Assembly (NCBI GenBank): GCA_018697195.1 | Contig: CM031858.1 | Span: 110,783,556 to 110,847,555, forward strand | Reading direction: 5' to 3' | DNA: 64,000 nt | From: Certhia americana | Lineage: Eukaryota > Chordata > Aves > Passeriformes > Certhiidae | Part shown: positions 10,075-21,845 of the stretch, in pieces | Numbering within the stretch: position 1 is the stretch's first letter | Layout: each line of letters begins with the position of its first letter | Made by a program: the position numbers and the translations under genes | The notes under the pieces: generated by a model | The model's database searches: none | Seen by the model: the letters and a program-made list of their open reading frames with translations, nothing else | Told to the model about the DNA's origin: nothing

Positions 10075-10640
10075 GTATTTTTTATTCTTTCTATAGGTAA
10101 TGTATCTTTCTCAGCTAAGGCAAGACCAATATAAACCAGCTACTAGAATACCACCCAGTATGTTGTCTAAAACAAGCCAGGACTAATAAGGCACTGCTGT
10201 AAATGCTAGCAGTCTATCTCTGTTAGTGTTCTCGACTTCATTGCCATGGAGGAGGATGTGATAATTGGAAAATGTTCCAGAAAGTTTCAGATATGGCTCT
10301 ACAGCCATTGTGTTGGCACTACTAGACAAAGTCAGCACTGGAACAGAGTGTGGTTAACCAGCTGCCATCGTCCTGCTTACAACAGGACAGAAACTAGGGA
10401 GGAAGCAAAAATGAAGAAGAGAATTTCTCAATCTGAAATATTTGGCAAAATGCAACATTAATCCCCCACTGATATAAAATACCACCCAAACTTTACTTTT
10501 AGATTTGATCCATATATTTGCATCAGCAGCATGGGTCCTCCTGACTTCATAACATTATAGACAATGATATCTAAAGACCAAAACAGAAGAAATTACTGTT
10601 TCATCTCATTGTAGATGTTACTTCCTGCACTGTTTTCACA

Positions 10641-12065
10641 TAATCACAGAACCACAAAATAAGCTGAGTTAGAAGGGACCCACAAGGATCATTGAATCCA
10701 ACTCCCTGCACATGCCCAAGAGTCATACCACATGCCTGAGAACATTGTCCAAACACTTCTTGAACTCAGCCAGCCTTGCTGCTTTGACCACGTCCCTGGG
10801 GATCCTTTTCCAGTGCCCAACCACCTTCAGGGTGAAGAACCTTTTTCTAATGTCCAACCCAAACCTCCCATGATACAACTTCAGGTCATTCCCTCAAGTC
10901 CTGTCACTGGTCACCCCAGAGAAGAGATCAGCATCTGCCCCTCATCTTCCTCTCACAAGAAAGTTGTAGACTGTGATGAGGTGTCTCCTCAGTTTCCCTC
11001 AGGCTGAACAAACCAAGTGGATCATTCGCACATGGTCCTCCAACTCAGGGCACTGAGACCCCCTTGGTCTGTCATCTGTGTTAAAGACAGAGGCAAAGAA
11101 TTTGTTAAACACCTCTCCCTTTTCCATGTCCCTGTTCATGAGGTGACCCTTTTATTTCTACTGCCTTCTGCCATCTATATATTTGAAAAAACTCTTTTTT
11201 ATTTTCTCCCACATTTCTGGCAGCTTCAACTCCAGTTGAGCTTTGGCCGCACAAATTTTCTCCCTACAGTGGCAAACACAGAATCTCTGTATTCTTTCCA
11301 TGTCAATTAATCTTGCTTTCACTGGGCATACAACATCCTTTTTAGACTTATTTCCAAGACAAGGATCCTGCTTAGCCAAGCTGGCCTTTCGCCTCACCTG
11401 CTTGACTTCTGACATTTGGGAATTGCCTGCTCCTGTGCGCCTTAGGAGGTGATATTTAAAAAGTGACCAGCACTGATGGACCCCAGCACCTGCAAAAACG
11501 TTTTCCCAGGGAACTTTACTCACTAATTCCCTGAGCAGGCTGAAGTGTTCTCTCCTCATGTCCAGAGTTGAGGTTTTGCTGGCACTCTTCCTCCTGTCAA
11601 CAGAGATTTTAAACTTGATTGCTTTGTGGTTGCTGTGGCCAAGACAGCCGCCAATCTCCACTTCACTCATGAGAGCCACACTGTTGACAAGAAGCAGATC
11701 AAGGAGGGCATCTTTCTGAGCTGGCTCCCTTAGGACGTTTCACAAAGTTGTCCTCCAGGTTATTTAGGAATCTTCTGGCCTGGGTTGTACAAGCTGTGCG
11801 ATGCTCGCACTTGATTTCTGGCAAGCTGAAATCCCCCAAAAGGACAAGGGCAATATACTTGGAAGTGTCCCTTAGTTCCTCATAGAATAATTTGTTGGCA
11901 TCATTGTCCTGGCTAGGAAGTCTATAGTAGACTCCTACAATGACATCCACATTACTTTTTGTCCCTTGATCCTTATCCAGAGGCTCTCAACTGCACCATT
12001 GCCAACTGCTAACTCCACACATTCTCACCCTTCTGTTACATACAGTGCCACCAGGTCCTTAACCT
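10641..12065 (-). mobile_element. Internally deleted CR1 LINE (endonuclease region joined to 3' UTR)
   Basis: The left part (10641-about 11010) is the reverse complement of a CR1 3' UTR, starting AATCACAGAACCACAAAATA and containing GATCCTTTTCCAGTGCCC and TTCAGGGTGAAGAACC. From about 11025 to 12010 the minus strand carries CR1 ORF2 endonuclease and the linker towards RT. The RT domain itself is missing: coding similarity stops near the CPELEDH motif and continues directly into the 3' UTR. This is a deletion or recombinant relative to full-length CR1. The right edge is approximate. Confidence 0.85.
11029..11950 (-). pseudogene. CR1 ORF2 remnant: endonuclease domain and EN-RT linker, frameshifted
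   Basis: Minus-strand frames at 11950-11699 and 11679-11158 read as a CR1 apurinic endonuclease followed by its downstream linker. Visible motifs are VGVYYRLPSQ, ALVLLGDFSLPEI, SRRF-like ARRFLNNLEDNFV, GGCLGHSNHKAIKF, TLDMRREHFSLLREL and PWE. Further on, after two in-frame stops, come HLMNRDMEKGEVFN and FFASVFN. The two frames differ in phase, so there is at least one frameshift. Two catalytic signatures are altered (GDFN reads GDFS; SDH reads SNH), so it is a dead copy. Confidence 0.85.
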
Positions 12066-12569
12066 AATTGATCTTATTTCACAGGTGAAATTTTCTCAAA
12101 GCACCTATCATTTTCTTGCCACTGTAGTTTTACTATAAGGTAGCCATGCTCTTTAAGTGAGAACACTGTGCACATTTTGAGGTTATATGTGTAGGGTCCC
12201 AGAATGGTTATTAGAAAAATGTCCTTTCATAAATTGTGATATGGTAGCTTTTCACTTGGTAACATTTAGGCACCGATTCAATGTCCTCCATAAATTTATC
12301 CTCAAAACACCAAATTAGTGTTGTTAGTATCAACTTTAAGCAGCAGAACAGTATAGATAGTATGTGCCCTCACATGACTGTTCCCTGCTACCCAAATGCA
12401 GCTTATTACTGGAGCACACACTCCTTACACTAGTCTCTCTGTTCCTGCTAAACTGCTGAATAATTTTTATTCAGTATAATCCCATCCTGAACAATAACTA
12501 GAAAACAAAGATCATTAATGTTAAAAAGTGAACACAATGGACTTGTAAATACAAGTGGGCTGCAGATCT

Positions 12570-13035
12570 CCATGACCTTAAAGAACACCTAGTTCCAACC
12601 CCTCTGCCATGGTCCAGGACACCTTCCACTAGGTTGGTTCAACAGGTTGCTCAAAGCCCCATGCAACCTGGCATAGAATACTTCCATGGATGGGATATCT
12701 ACAACTCCTCTGGGCAACCTTTTCCAGTGTTTCACCATTCTCACAGTGAAGAGTTTCTTCCTAAAACCTCATCTAAACCTGCCCTCTTTCCATGTAATCC
12801 CATTCCCCCTTGTCTGTTGCTAACATGCCCTGGTAAAAGGTCCCTCTCCTGCTCTCCTGTCATCCCCCTTTAGATACTGGAAGGCTGCTCTAAGGTCTCC
12901 CCAGGACGTTTGTTTCTCCAGGCTGAACAACCCCAACTGTCTCAGACTGTCCCCATTGGAGAGCTGCTCCATCCCTCTGATCATCTTCATGTGGGACAGT
13001 GTCAAATGCTTTGCACAAGTCTAGGTAGATGACAT
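12570..13035 (-). mobile_element. CR1 LINE 3' fragment
   Basis: The reverse-complement CR1 3' region is recognised from CACCTAGTTCCAACCCC, CCATGGTCCAGGACACC, TTCCACTAGG, TTCTTCCTAAAACCTCATC, TTTCTCCAGGCTGAACAACC and the distal GTCAAATGCTTTGCACAAGT near 13000-13020. It lies 500 bases from the preceding CR1 in the same orientation and may be a separate insertion. The extreme 3' tail is missing or eroded. Confidence 0.9.
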
Positions 13036-13643
13036 CAGTAATTTACATGAAGTAAAATTGGTTCAGACCTAAGAAGAACTTTTGGGTTGGCTTGTAGGAT
13101 TCTTCTGGATGGCTGGGTTGCTTTGTTTGTTGGTCTCCTACTCTCCATGTGCTCTGCCTGGCTGGGTTATCCCTCAGGAGTGAAGAGAGGATCCCTGAAC
13201 AAGGATGGTCCCTGCCAACTGTAGAGCAGTGGGACATTGCCACAAATTAGGTAGAGAATTTTGGGGCCTTATATGTAGAAATGCCCAGCACAGGGAGACA
13301 GAGATAGTCATCACTGTGTCCTGCAAATGTCCCAGCTTGGGAGTGCAAGCCTGGAAAGGATCTCCTTATAGGTCACACTCCTGTAAGTACCTTGTACATT
13401 TTATTAAAGGATGGTCTACAATACAGCTGTTCCATATTTCCCACCCAGTCTGGAGCTCTCCCAGCTCGTTGTGTCAATTTGGAAATGCACAGAAAGAAAT
13501 AGACGTCTGCAATAGTTTTCAACGACAGGGATTTAGCCCTAGTTCTGATTTCTAACTGGCTGCACCCTTCCACAGGCAGTGCAACAAGGAGATATCACCC
13601 TGATCTTTGACTGTTTTTCTTAGCCTTCTGATGTTTGCATTTT
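13036..13643. other. Unidentified stretch between CR1 and an LTR-like block
   Basis: I recognise no gene or family. It could include unrecognised retroviral sequence because an LTR-like block follows, but no coding motif supports that. Confidence 0.4.
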
Positions 13644-13898
13644 TGTAGTGGAGTTCTCACGCACTTTCATGTAAACAATCATTGTTTTGAATTCCTCTCT
13701 AGAGGAAGCGAGAATTGATGGACTCTTAGTTTGACCAGTGTGGTTGGAGAGGTGGAAACTTCACCCTCCAATCCCTGGTCACCTTTAGAATGATATATGT
13801 ATATATCAAGGTCGTACAATAAAATTTCTCTTTTCCTCCTTTCTCTGCGAAGAGAGTTGTAGTGAGTGCGTGTGTTTATAGAGCGTTGTAGAGCAACA
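13644..13898 (+). mobile_element. Putative solo LTR of an avian endogenous retrovirus
   Basis: The block starts TGTAGTGGAGTTCTCACGC and contains AGAGGAAGCGAGAATTGATG, GACTCTTAGTTTGACCAGTG, an AT-rich TATA-like ATATATGTATATATC and an AATAAA signal (13818-13823), followed by a CT-rich segment and GTGAGTGCGTGTG. This arrangement fits U3-R-U5 order and resembles avian ERVL-type LTRs as I remember them. No retroviral coding sequence adjoins it, and no clear target duplication was found, so the ends are approximate. Confidence 0.55.
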
Positions 13899-14535
13899 GG
13901 AGACACTAAGATGAGAGCACTCAGGAATTATACAAAGTGTGAGCCAAGGATTGCCCCTCTGTATCCCTCTGGAGATCTGCCAGAATCCCAGCAGTTACCT
14001 ATACCCAGACCTTGTGAGTCATTTGCTGTTAGAAGCAGGTTTAGTGATACCTAGTTTGTTGTATCCCTTAGTAAGGTAGGTTTAGTTAGAGTGCCAGTGA
14101 GTTTCCTTAATCCCAGAACAAAAGCCACAATCAGTCTTAGGACAGTGAGGCTTTAGATGGAGCCAGGTATCACCACGATCATTCTGCCCAGGCACCCCTT
14201 TGATACAGCCCCTCACTCTGAGCTGGGATATGGAAAGAAAGACAAAGATGGAGCACAAGCCAGCACAAATGCATATTTTATTTCACTCGTTTTAAGTAGT
14301 GGTGTTTCTCCACCTGTTGTCCACAGCCATTTAATGGCCACTCTCTAGTATATAAAGCAATGCAGAAGTGGCTTTAACAAATATTATCCTAGTGCTTTAT
14401 CTTTTGGATGCTTAAGTCTTTGAGTTACTTCTGAGGCTCATCCATTGCTTCTAAAACCTGAGGGATTCACCTGAACCAGCAGGTTCTCTTATGTAATTAT
14501 GATTTCTTTCTTTCCAAGAGAGAAAGACTGTTTTT

Positions 14536-14585
14536 AAAACAAACAAACAAACAAACAAACAAACAAACAAACAAACAAACAAACA
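14536..14585. repeat. (AAAC)n microsatellite
   Basis: About twelve perfect AAAC units, then a C/A-rich decay (CACCACACAAAAACCC). No SINE or LINE body precedes it, so I do not interpret it as a retroposon tail. Confidence 0.95.
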
Positions 14586-15629
14586 CCACACAAAAACCCA
14601 ACCAGCCCATTGTATAATGCTTCAAGGCTTTGGAACAGAAAAAAATGCTTAATGTGAAAGCTGGCATGAATATTTCTATTTCTGACCACTTGCCCATAGA
14701 GAACAATGCTGCCTTAGCAAAGTCCTCACTCTGTTTCATACATACTGAACTTTGCAGTGTTAAGCTATATATATGTATATTTTCATACATTTCTGATTGA
14801 ACTTTGGGTAATGAATCTTATAAAAGAATGTAAAACTGGAGGTCTTTGTACTTCCCACAGCTATTTTTCAAGCCAGCGTTGTACTTTGTTTTCTGAAATT
14901 GATATCCTCATTCAAACAAATATGTGATAAAAAATGTGTTCATGTGTGAAAAAGCCATATGCAGTGTTGAAATTCTGGCCAACTTGTTATACAGATACTA
15001 CATGCTCGAGAAATGATGACTCAGTAGGGGAATTTTCCTCATCCCGTGACATGCTCGACTTCATAAGCAACACCTTGCCTTCATTTCTCTTACTGCTGCC
15101 AGGGACTGGGGAGGTACTGAGAGATGTGCATGGACATTGGCAGGGTACCTTAGAAAGATGTTCTGCTGTTTCTTTTGTGGGTTTGGTTTGGTTATAAAAA
15201 GGATATAAAGAGATTTTACTCTTTCTGTAAGATCAAGTACATCCATGGTGATGCCTCAGGCTCTGATGAGAAGGAAGAGGCCATTTCGGCCTTTGCCTCT
15301 AAGTTTGCATGACTCCCTGCTCTATAATCACCTACTATGTTTAGCATGGGCAGAAAGTTACCTGCTGGTGTATTACTGACTTTCTATTTCATGCATTCAT
15401 TTTGGTAATTAGTGAGAGGAAACAGAAAAAGGACATAGGCTGAAACTCATTCATCATATATAAACTAATGCTGGCTGGCCCGGATTTGTACCTTGCTTTT
15501 CTCTATCATTCGCATTTGAATTGAATTTCACATCTGAATTTGAGAAAGAGGCTGTCCTTAGCCCATCCCTTGCTACAGGTGTCAGAGAATTAACTGTCAA
15601 TTAACAATACAGTCATTCTGTCTGTAGAG

Positions 15630-15827
15630 AAGGAAGAGGAAGGAAGGAAGGAATGTGCGGAAGGAAGGAAGGAACGTGCGGAAGGAAGGAATGTGCGGAA
15701 GGAAGGAACGTGCGGAAGGAAGGAAGGAACGTGCAGAAGGAAGGAACGTGCGGAAGGAAGGAAGGAAGGAAGGAAGGAAGGAAGGAAGGAAGGAAGGAAG
15801 GAAGGAAGGAAGGAAGGAAGGAAGGAG
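15630..15827. repeat. GGAA microsatellite with an embedded 17-21 bp minisatellite
   Basis: The left two-thirds consists of units of two or three GGAA/GAAG repeats, each closed by a GGAAYGTGCGG element (six copies, one with GCAG). The right part is an uninterrupted run of about 20 GGAA units. Open frames across it, encoding repeats such as FLPS or RKEG, are artefacts of the period. Confidence 0.95.
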
Positions 15828-16748
15828 TAATGGTGCATAATTTGGCAAGTGTAAATTTTCACTCCAAGGTTGTGAGTCAAAGGGTCAGTGCTCTGTATCT
15901 GCTGCAGGATTTCTCAGCGAAGCTGTTTTGCCTCTGTATGGGCAGAGGTGCAGTGGTCACTGAAATAGTGTTCACTTCTGTGGTCTTCCATAAGGGACTG
16001 GTGGCCAACAGAGAGAGGTTCAGAGAAGGGTGACAAGAGGGGAAACTTTGTCTTTCAATGAGATGCTTAAGTACATCAATCTATTTAGCTTTGCAGAGAC
16101 AAGGTGAACGGGAGAGTTGGATATAATTTATAAATTTCCTGTCTTCCTGTAGAAATAGAATAGAAGAGTAGAAATTTGATAATATATGGCATTTCGGTCA
16201 AGTGGAAAGAAGTCTGACAGGAACCAGTGAAATTTGAAACTAGACACATTTTAGAATGGAAGGTAATTAATTTTTAGAACAATTTACCAAGGATTGTAAT
16301 GGATTCTTCATCACTAGGCATTTTGAAGTTGGAAATGATTGATTTTCTCAGAGAAATTGTTCATCTTGTTCCTATAGGACTTAACTCAAAAAAATCTGTA
16401 CCCTGTATAATACAGGGGAAACATATATGATCCCAAATAATCTTTCAAGCTTTGGGATCTGTAAGCTTGCACCAAATAGCTAATGCACAGCTGCCTATGT
16501 CCCATGTTCTCCTACTGTAACTTGTAAGTATGATTCAAACATTTTCCCCTTTGTTTACATTTGCTTGGGAAATTGTGAAGGACTATAACATAAACTTTTG
16601 CTTTTTTGGGGGGGAACATTTTGTCTGGCATATGGATTCAAAGGTTTTAAGGCTGGGGAACCACTAATCTTTTGGCCTGAGTGCCTCCAGCACAGAGCAT
16701 TGTATTTCACCCCACCATTCCTCCTGTTCTTGGGGAGCTGATGTCTAA

Positions 16749-17150
16749 TTGATGACACGGAACTGGGGCACGTGGCCAATACTCCTGAAGGTTGTTTTTC
16801 AGCAGGACCTTGATTGGCTGGAATTTTTGGCAGTGAGAAACCTTATGAAGTTCAATAAGACCATGTACAGGGTCCTGCACCTGGGGAGGAATAACCCCAA
16901 GTACCAGCACAGGCTGGGGGCTGACTTCCTAGAGAGCTCTGTGGAGAAGAACCTGGGGGTCTTGGGGTCAACCATGAGCCAGCAGTGCCTTGCAGACAGA
17001 ATAGCCAATGGAATCCTGGGGTGCACTGGGAAGAGTATGGCTGGGAGGTTGAAGGAGATGATCTTCCCCCCTCTAGTCAGCCCTAGTGAGGCCACATCTG
17101 GAATGCTGTGCCCAGTTCCTGGCTCCGCAGAACAAGAGATAAGGAGCTGA
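16749..17150 (+). pseudogene. CR1 ORF2 remnant: C-terminal part of the reverse transcriptase
   Basis: The frame is open for 133 codons and carries CR1 RT C-terminal motifs in order: NLMKFNK-like NLMKFNKT, VLHLGRNNP, HRLGADFLESS, EKNLGVL, MSQQC and NGILGC. The catalytic palm (YADD) is not present because the copy is 5'-truncated. Towards the end the frame departs from the family sequence, suggesting a frameshift near 17060-17100. Not functional. Confidence 0.85.
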
Positions 17151-17590
17151 TGGACAGGGTCCAGTGAGGGTCACAAAGATGATTTGGGGTCTGGATCATC
17201 TCTCTTACAAGGAGAGACTGAAGGAGCTGGGGCTGCTCAGTTTAGAGAAGACTGAGAGGGGATCTCATTAATATATATAAATATCTTAAATGCAGCTGTC
17301 AAAAAGAGGGTGCCAAGTTTTTTCAGTGTTGCCCAGTGAGAGGATGAGGAGCAATGTCCATAAACAAAAAATACAAGTAGTTTCACCTCAATTTGAGGAG
17401 GAACTTCTTTACTCTGAGGGTGGCAGAATGCTGGAACAGGCTGCCCATTGTGGTCATTGAGTTTCCCTCTCTGGAGACATTCACACACCAACTGCCCTAG
17501 GTGATCCTGCTATGGCAGGGGGCTTGGATTAGAACATCTCCACAGGTCCCTTCCAACCCTAACTATCCTGCTGTTCTATGATTCTGTAAT
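16749..17590 (+). mobile_element. CR1 LINE, 5'-truncated, RT C-terminus plus 3' UTR
   Basis: A sense-strand CR1 copy runs from the 3' part of ORF2 to the end of the element. The 3' UTR shows GGCTGCTCAGTTTAGAGAAG, GAGGAGGAACTTCTTTACTC, GGCAGAATGCTGGAACAGG and CCCTTCCAACCCTAACTATC. It closes with the avian terminal repeat TTCTATGATTCTGTAAT at about 17574-17590. This is one of the least decayed copies in the window. Confidence 0.93.
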
Positions 17591-19159
17591 TGACAGCAGA
17601 TATTTTCAAAAGGCACATGGGTTATAATCTGCCATGATAGCACAGGGAGAAGTAGGATGCCCCACTCCTTGTCCATCTCAGTGGAATACGAGCTCCTGAT
17701 TTTTCCAGACTCTTTTGTAAATTAACCCCAGATCAAATTTAAAGAATGAGATTCTGCTGCTGCTGAAGCTAAAAGAAGCCTTGTCGCGGATTTAAGTGAA
17801 TTCCACTGGACCAGCCAGTGCATTTTCCACATTGAGAAGGCCCAGAATTATCAATTAATAGTCCTTTGTGGATTTTTTAATGCAGAACTAAATATAAAGC
17901 AAGACAGCATGGGACCTTTATGAACAGGACCTCTCTATTCTCAATCACCTTTCACTGAGAGGTATGAAATAAAAAGGGAAAAAACTTCTTTAAAACAAGC
18001 AGGGAATATTTTATTTTATTACATGTCCAAGATCTTCCTAGCCACTGCATCAAACCGTACTGTCTGAATGCAGCTGAGTATCTGTCTCCGAGCAGTGCTC
18101 AATGCAAATGTTACTTGACCTAGAAAATTACTGCTCACAAGGAAAGGAGAACCCTTTCGACATTTTGATGGTAAGTCATGGAGACCAACTATACAGAGAA
18201 CTGTAAATAAACATTACTTCAAAGTGTAGCTCTGGGCAGTTCTGTACAGTTCATCTGAAGCCATTACAACATTTGTAGGTATATGAAAGAGCCAAGATAG
18301 ATGAGGGAGTGTCATTTATTACAGCTGGAAAAAAATTAATATAACAGGTTTTCTAATCAAAGAGGTTAGTTATTTTTTTCCTGCAAACTTTGTGTCTTTG
18401 AACTGCCACAGATACAATGCTGCCACTCTTTATCCACAGACAGTATTGTTAGTAGAACTGATTTTACATGCAGCACTAACTACTTGAGAAATAAAACAAA
18501 AGCAATGATATACACATGTGCAATTTAAAGCATAGGTGGAAAAAACCAATTATTTGATATTCTCACTTTTTTAAAAAAACAAAATTAGGCAACAAATTTG
18601 TTTATAAAAATAAAGCTCTTTCCCTCTGTAGCAGGTCTGGGTAGAAATTGCAGTTAAAGGATCCACAGGTTGAACTATTCATGTCAGTTACTTATGTCAC
18701 AGAATAAAGTTACTTACCTTACAGAATATATCCTTTTGAATTTTATCCATGATCAGGTTGAATCTATTCACTATAATCATGCAATGCCTCTTCATGAAGA
18801 AGGATCAATTCAACCATTCTTTTGAACTTCATATCAAGGTATAAGGAAGACAATTTAAAAAAAAAAAAACAAAACCAAAACCAAACAAAAAACCCACCAA
18901 CCTTTAATTTTAACCAAATAAAAAGTAAAGAAAGAAGAGATGGACGAACATCACATTGGTTTTCTGCAAAAGTTAGATGGCATCAACACCATAATGAAAA
19001 GCAAAACTCTTCCCCTCTCCCACTTTCCTTCTGAAGCCCAAAACAATCACTCATTTACTAAATGACTGTAATGTAGAGCTACACTTGGACTAGCATGTTA
19101 AACACCTGAATGAGGCTCAGCTTGCTCAGGGTAGGAGTGATTCAGATATGAGTGATCTG

Positions 19160-19470
19160 CTGATGTGCATTAACAGCAGGGATTAGTCAGTCAGCTCCCT
19201 GCGAGTGTTCAGGTGGCAAAATGAGCGATAAGTGGCGATGCATCGTAAGGCATTAGAGATTTTTTGAGGATAAGGGAGAAGGAGGGAAAATTGCTGCTAT
19301 CTGCAGTGCAATTTAACAGGTAATAGCAACTTGGAAGAATTAAAAAAACCCACTCAGATTCGCACCTATTTGCAATATTGTGTCAATTACATGATTAGAA
19401 AGTGAGCCCAGATCAGGGCAGCAACGGAGCAGTTCCTCATTTGATCTGACACCTTGTGTAATTTTGGTCA
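19160..19470. promoter_or_regulatory. Candidate conserved non-coding element
   Basis: This block keeps several CpG-containing words in an AT-rich desert, including GAGCGATAAGTGGCGATGCA and ATCGTAAGG. It also has E-boxes (CAGGTG at 19210-19215) and homeodomain or GATA-like cores (CATTAG, GATTAG, GATAAG). Retained CpG and motif density suggest constraint, but no alignment was possible. Confidence 0.3.
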
Positions 19471-21329
19471 GGACATCCACAATCACCTGACCTTTTCTTT
19501 TCATTTCTCTTGCAGATTTTTTTTTTTTTTTTGATAGCAGTCACTAAACATTTAGTCAGAAATTTTGCTAATAGCAAAGAACAGCCATCCCTTTGAGAAG
19601 GGTGCTCAGTGCAACGAGCGTGGTCTGGACATTCAAGATAAACTCACTCAGAACCCTGCAGTTATTGGAGAAAACTCATCATTGTAGGCCAATATTGACA
19701 GATCTCTGCTAGGCTGGGCTCTGGCACTGGCAACATTTAAATGATTCACACCTAAGTTTTTAAAACAGCTCTTCATATGGAAGTTTTGCAATCTTTAAGT
19801 GTCCTAAAAACACTCATTTATCACAAGTTTCTAACATTATTAGTTTCACTGTTACTTGACAAACCTACATTTCAGGTTTATTGATACTCTGTGAGAAGTG
19901 TACTGGTCTTAAGGGATTTGCCTATTCTGAGACCTTTGTCACCACTATCATACCTGTTTTGGGAACTGGATTGCTGCTAGCAAATATGGGTAAAAATCAT
20001 TTATTGTACAGAGAGATTTCTCAAGGGAATGATATGCCTGGCTGCTTTAAACAGGTTCTGAAAAAACATTTTGAAATGATACAGCAATAGGATGCAGAAA
20101 TCACCACTTTTAGCTTGCACCCTGAGTCTGCACAGAGGGCCAGAGCTAAGGGCATGTCTACCAGGAGGTCCCAGAGGCATTGGGATGGCCAAAGCTACCT
20201 GCTCTTAGCAGAAGCTTCTAAGAGGCCACAGTGGGATAATTGACTCTGTCTCTTCCTCGTGAGATTTTTGACATGATAGAATGATAATGGTCATATTTTC
20301 CAGATTTCTCAATAAATGAGATCTTACCTAAAATATCGGCAAGCACTCTAAAGAGGCCTTCCTGTGAAGGAAGGAGATTTAATGAGCAGGCAGCATCAAG
20401 TCTGGCCACTTTCTCCTGGGGTTTTGTATAATTGCTGCCAGCCTCAGCCAGAGATGTGTGTAATGAACCTGGAAGTGAAAAGCCACGTGGACAGGTCCTC
20501 TCCTGCAGCTTCTCAGCTGACCAGGGATGACAGGCACAGATGAACCTGCTTGGAGAGGACAGGGAGGAAGGTCACACTCCACCACCCACTGCAGAGTGCC
20601 CAGGCCACAGCCACTTCTGCTCCCAAACCCAGTGATGCTGTCATTCCCCATTCCAAGGACGGTCAACTGCTAACACAGCATTTTCCAATCCAAAGATCAG
20701 GCTCTTGGGAGACCAGACAAATGTGCAAAAGTACTGGACAGCAGCACAGAAGATGCAGGAGGCAAGAAGAAACCTCTCATGCAGTTCCCTGGTTTGCAGG
20801 AGCAGAAGCAGAGCTGGGGGCAGAAACCGTGGGTGGGAAGTGCTTGGCCATTGCATGCTTCACCCTTCTTGTCCCCTTGTCTCATGCTCCTGCTTTTTTC
20901 TGCTTTTCAGTATGCTTCCAAATATTTGTTTTGTGAATAACAGCAGATACACAGTTATATTTATCTGCAGAGGTGATTACTTTAAAAACCTAAACTGGGC
21001 ATTGAAAACCTAAAAAGCTTTAATTTACCCATTAGTATAGATAACATTTTTCAAAGAAATGATCTCCTTGAAGGTGACAGTTTCTTTGTGACAATAATGC
21101 TGTCATATAGGAGGGCACGTTTACAACTCAGACACCAGTTGAAGCATTTCTTGTTCTGCTCAAACCAAAACACAATCACAGTTTTTAAAAAGGAAGGAGC
21201 CACTTTCTCCTCTAATCCATTATTCTGTGTAACCCAGTCACAATTTCATCTGGTTTCTTAGTATCCGAAAACACTTAAAATATCTGCTTAGGAAGACACA
21301 TATAAAACCAAAACAAGTCATCAGGTCAC

Positions 21330-21600
21330 ATGAGAGATGGGGCTTTCAGATGACAGGTTTAGCCTCTACCTGTAATCAGCTGTCTCCCAGCTGATGAGAT
21401 AAGGCTAACAAGCAGCTTACTTAATGGAGGGAGCCTGCTCTGGCTGAAGAGACTGGGTCATGTTAAGGATAAGGTTCTGTTATGCAAAACTGGGTGATTT
21501 GCTTGTTATCTAGGTGATGGTAGAGAGCTGGAAAGGAGTCAGGTGGTGAGATCTGGCTTACCTATTTTACCTGGCTTTACGTTATGCTGGTGATTGATTT
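21330..21600. promoter_or_regulatory. Candidate non-coding element with GATA-like sites
   Basis: It contains TGTAATCAGCTGTCTCCCAG, GAGATAAGGC, AAGGATAAGG and TTATCTAGG, several GATA-type cores close together, and no repeat signature. Regulatory function is inferred from motif density only. Confidence 0.22.
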
Positions 21601-21845
21601 AGTCCCTTTGGGAAGAGTCTCAGAAAACATTGCCTGTACTCAGTTCAGCTAGCTGGTCTGCCAGCCTGCTCAAGGGAAACAGAGGGCTGAGGAGGTACTT
21701 GCTGAGTGGAAAATGTTCAGCTGATACAAAGGTTACTGTGGTAATCTTTGTTGACCTATGTGAAAGATTTGATTGTGGTATGTGCCCATTGGCCTTTAAC
21801 AGCAATTATGTGATTTCATAGGGTATTTTATCTATATTTCTGTCC

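Larger units (their letters stand above)
7190..10640. other. Non-coding stretch with simple repeats
   Basis: There is no recognisable gene or interspersed repeat. Contents: a TA run then TG run (7502-7556), an A-rich tract (about 9917-9937) and a TG run (10053-10074). Open frames at 7807-8130 and 8470-8748 show no family motif and lie within chance length. Confidence 0.5.
13900..16745. other. Non-coding stretch with two large simple-repeat arrays
   Basis: Apart from the AAAC and GGAA arrays listed separately, I see no gene or recognised repeat. Short open frames have no family motif. Confidence 0.5.

Noticed and set aside
14497..14790. 97-codon minus-strand frame with a repeated VCLF motif
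   Set aside because: The repeated motif is the translation of the AAAC microsatellite, and the flanks show no family similarity.
15630..15827. Possible CRISPR-like repeat and spacer pattern
   Set aside because: The intervening units are themselves GGAA repeats, with no unique spacers, and the host is a vertebrate. It is a minisatellite.
15590..16033. Frames encoding FLPS or RKEG repeats
   Set aside because: They are direct translations of a GGAA tandem array.
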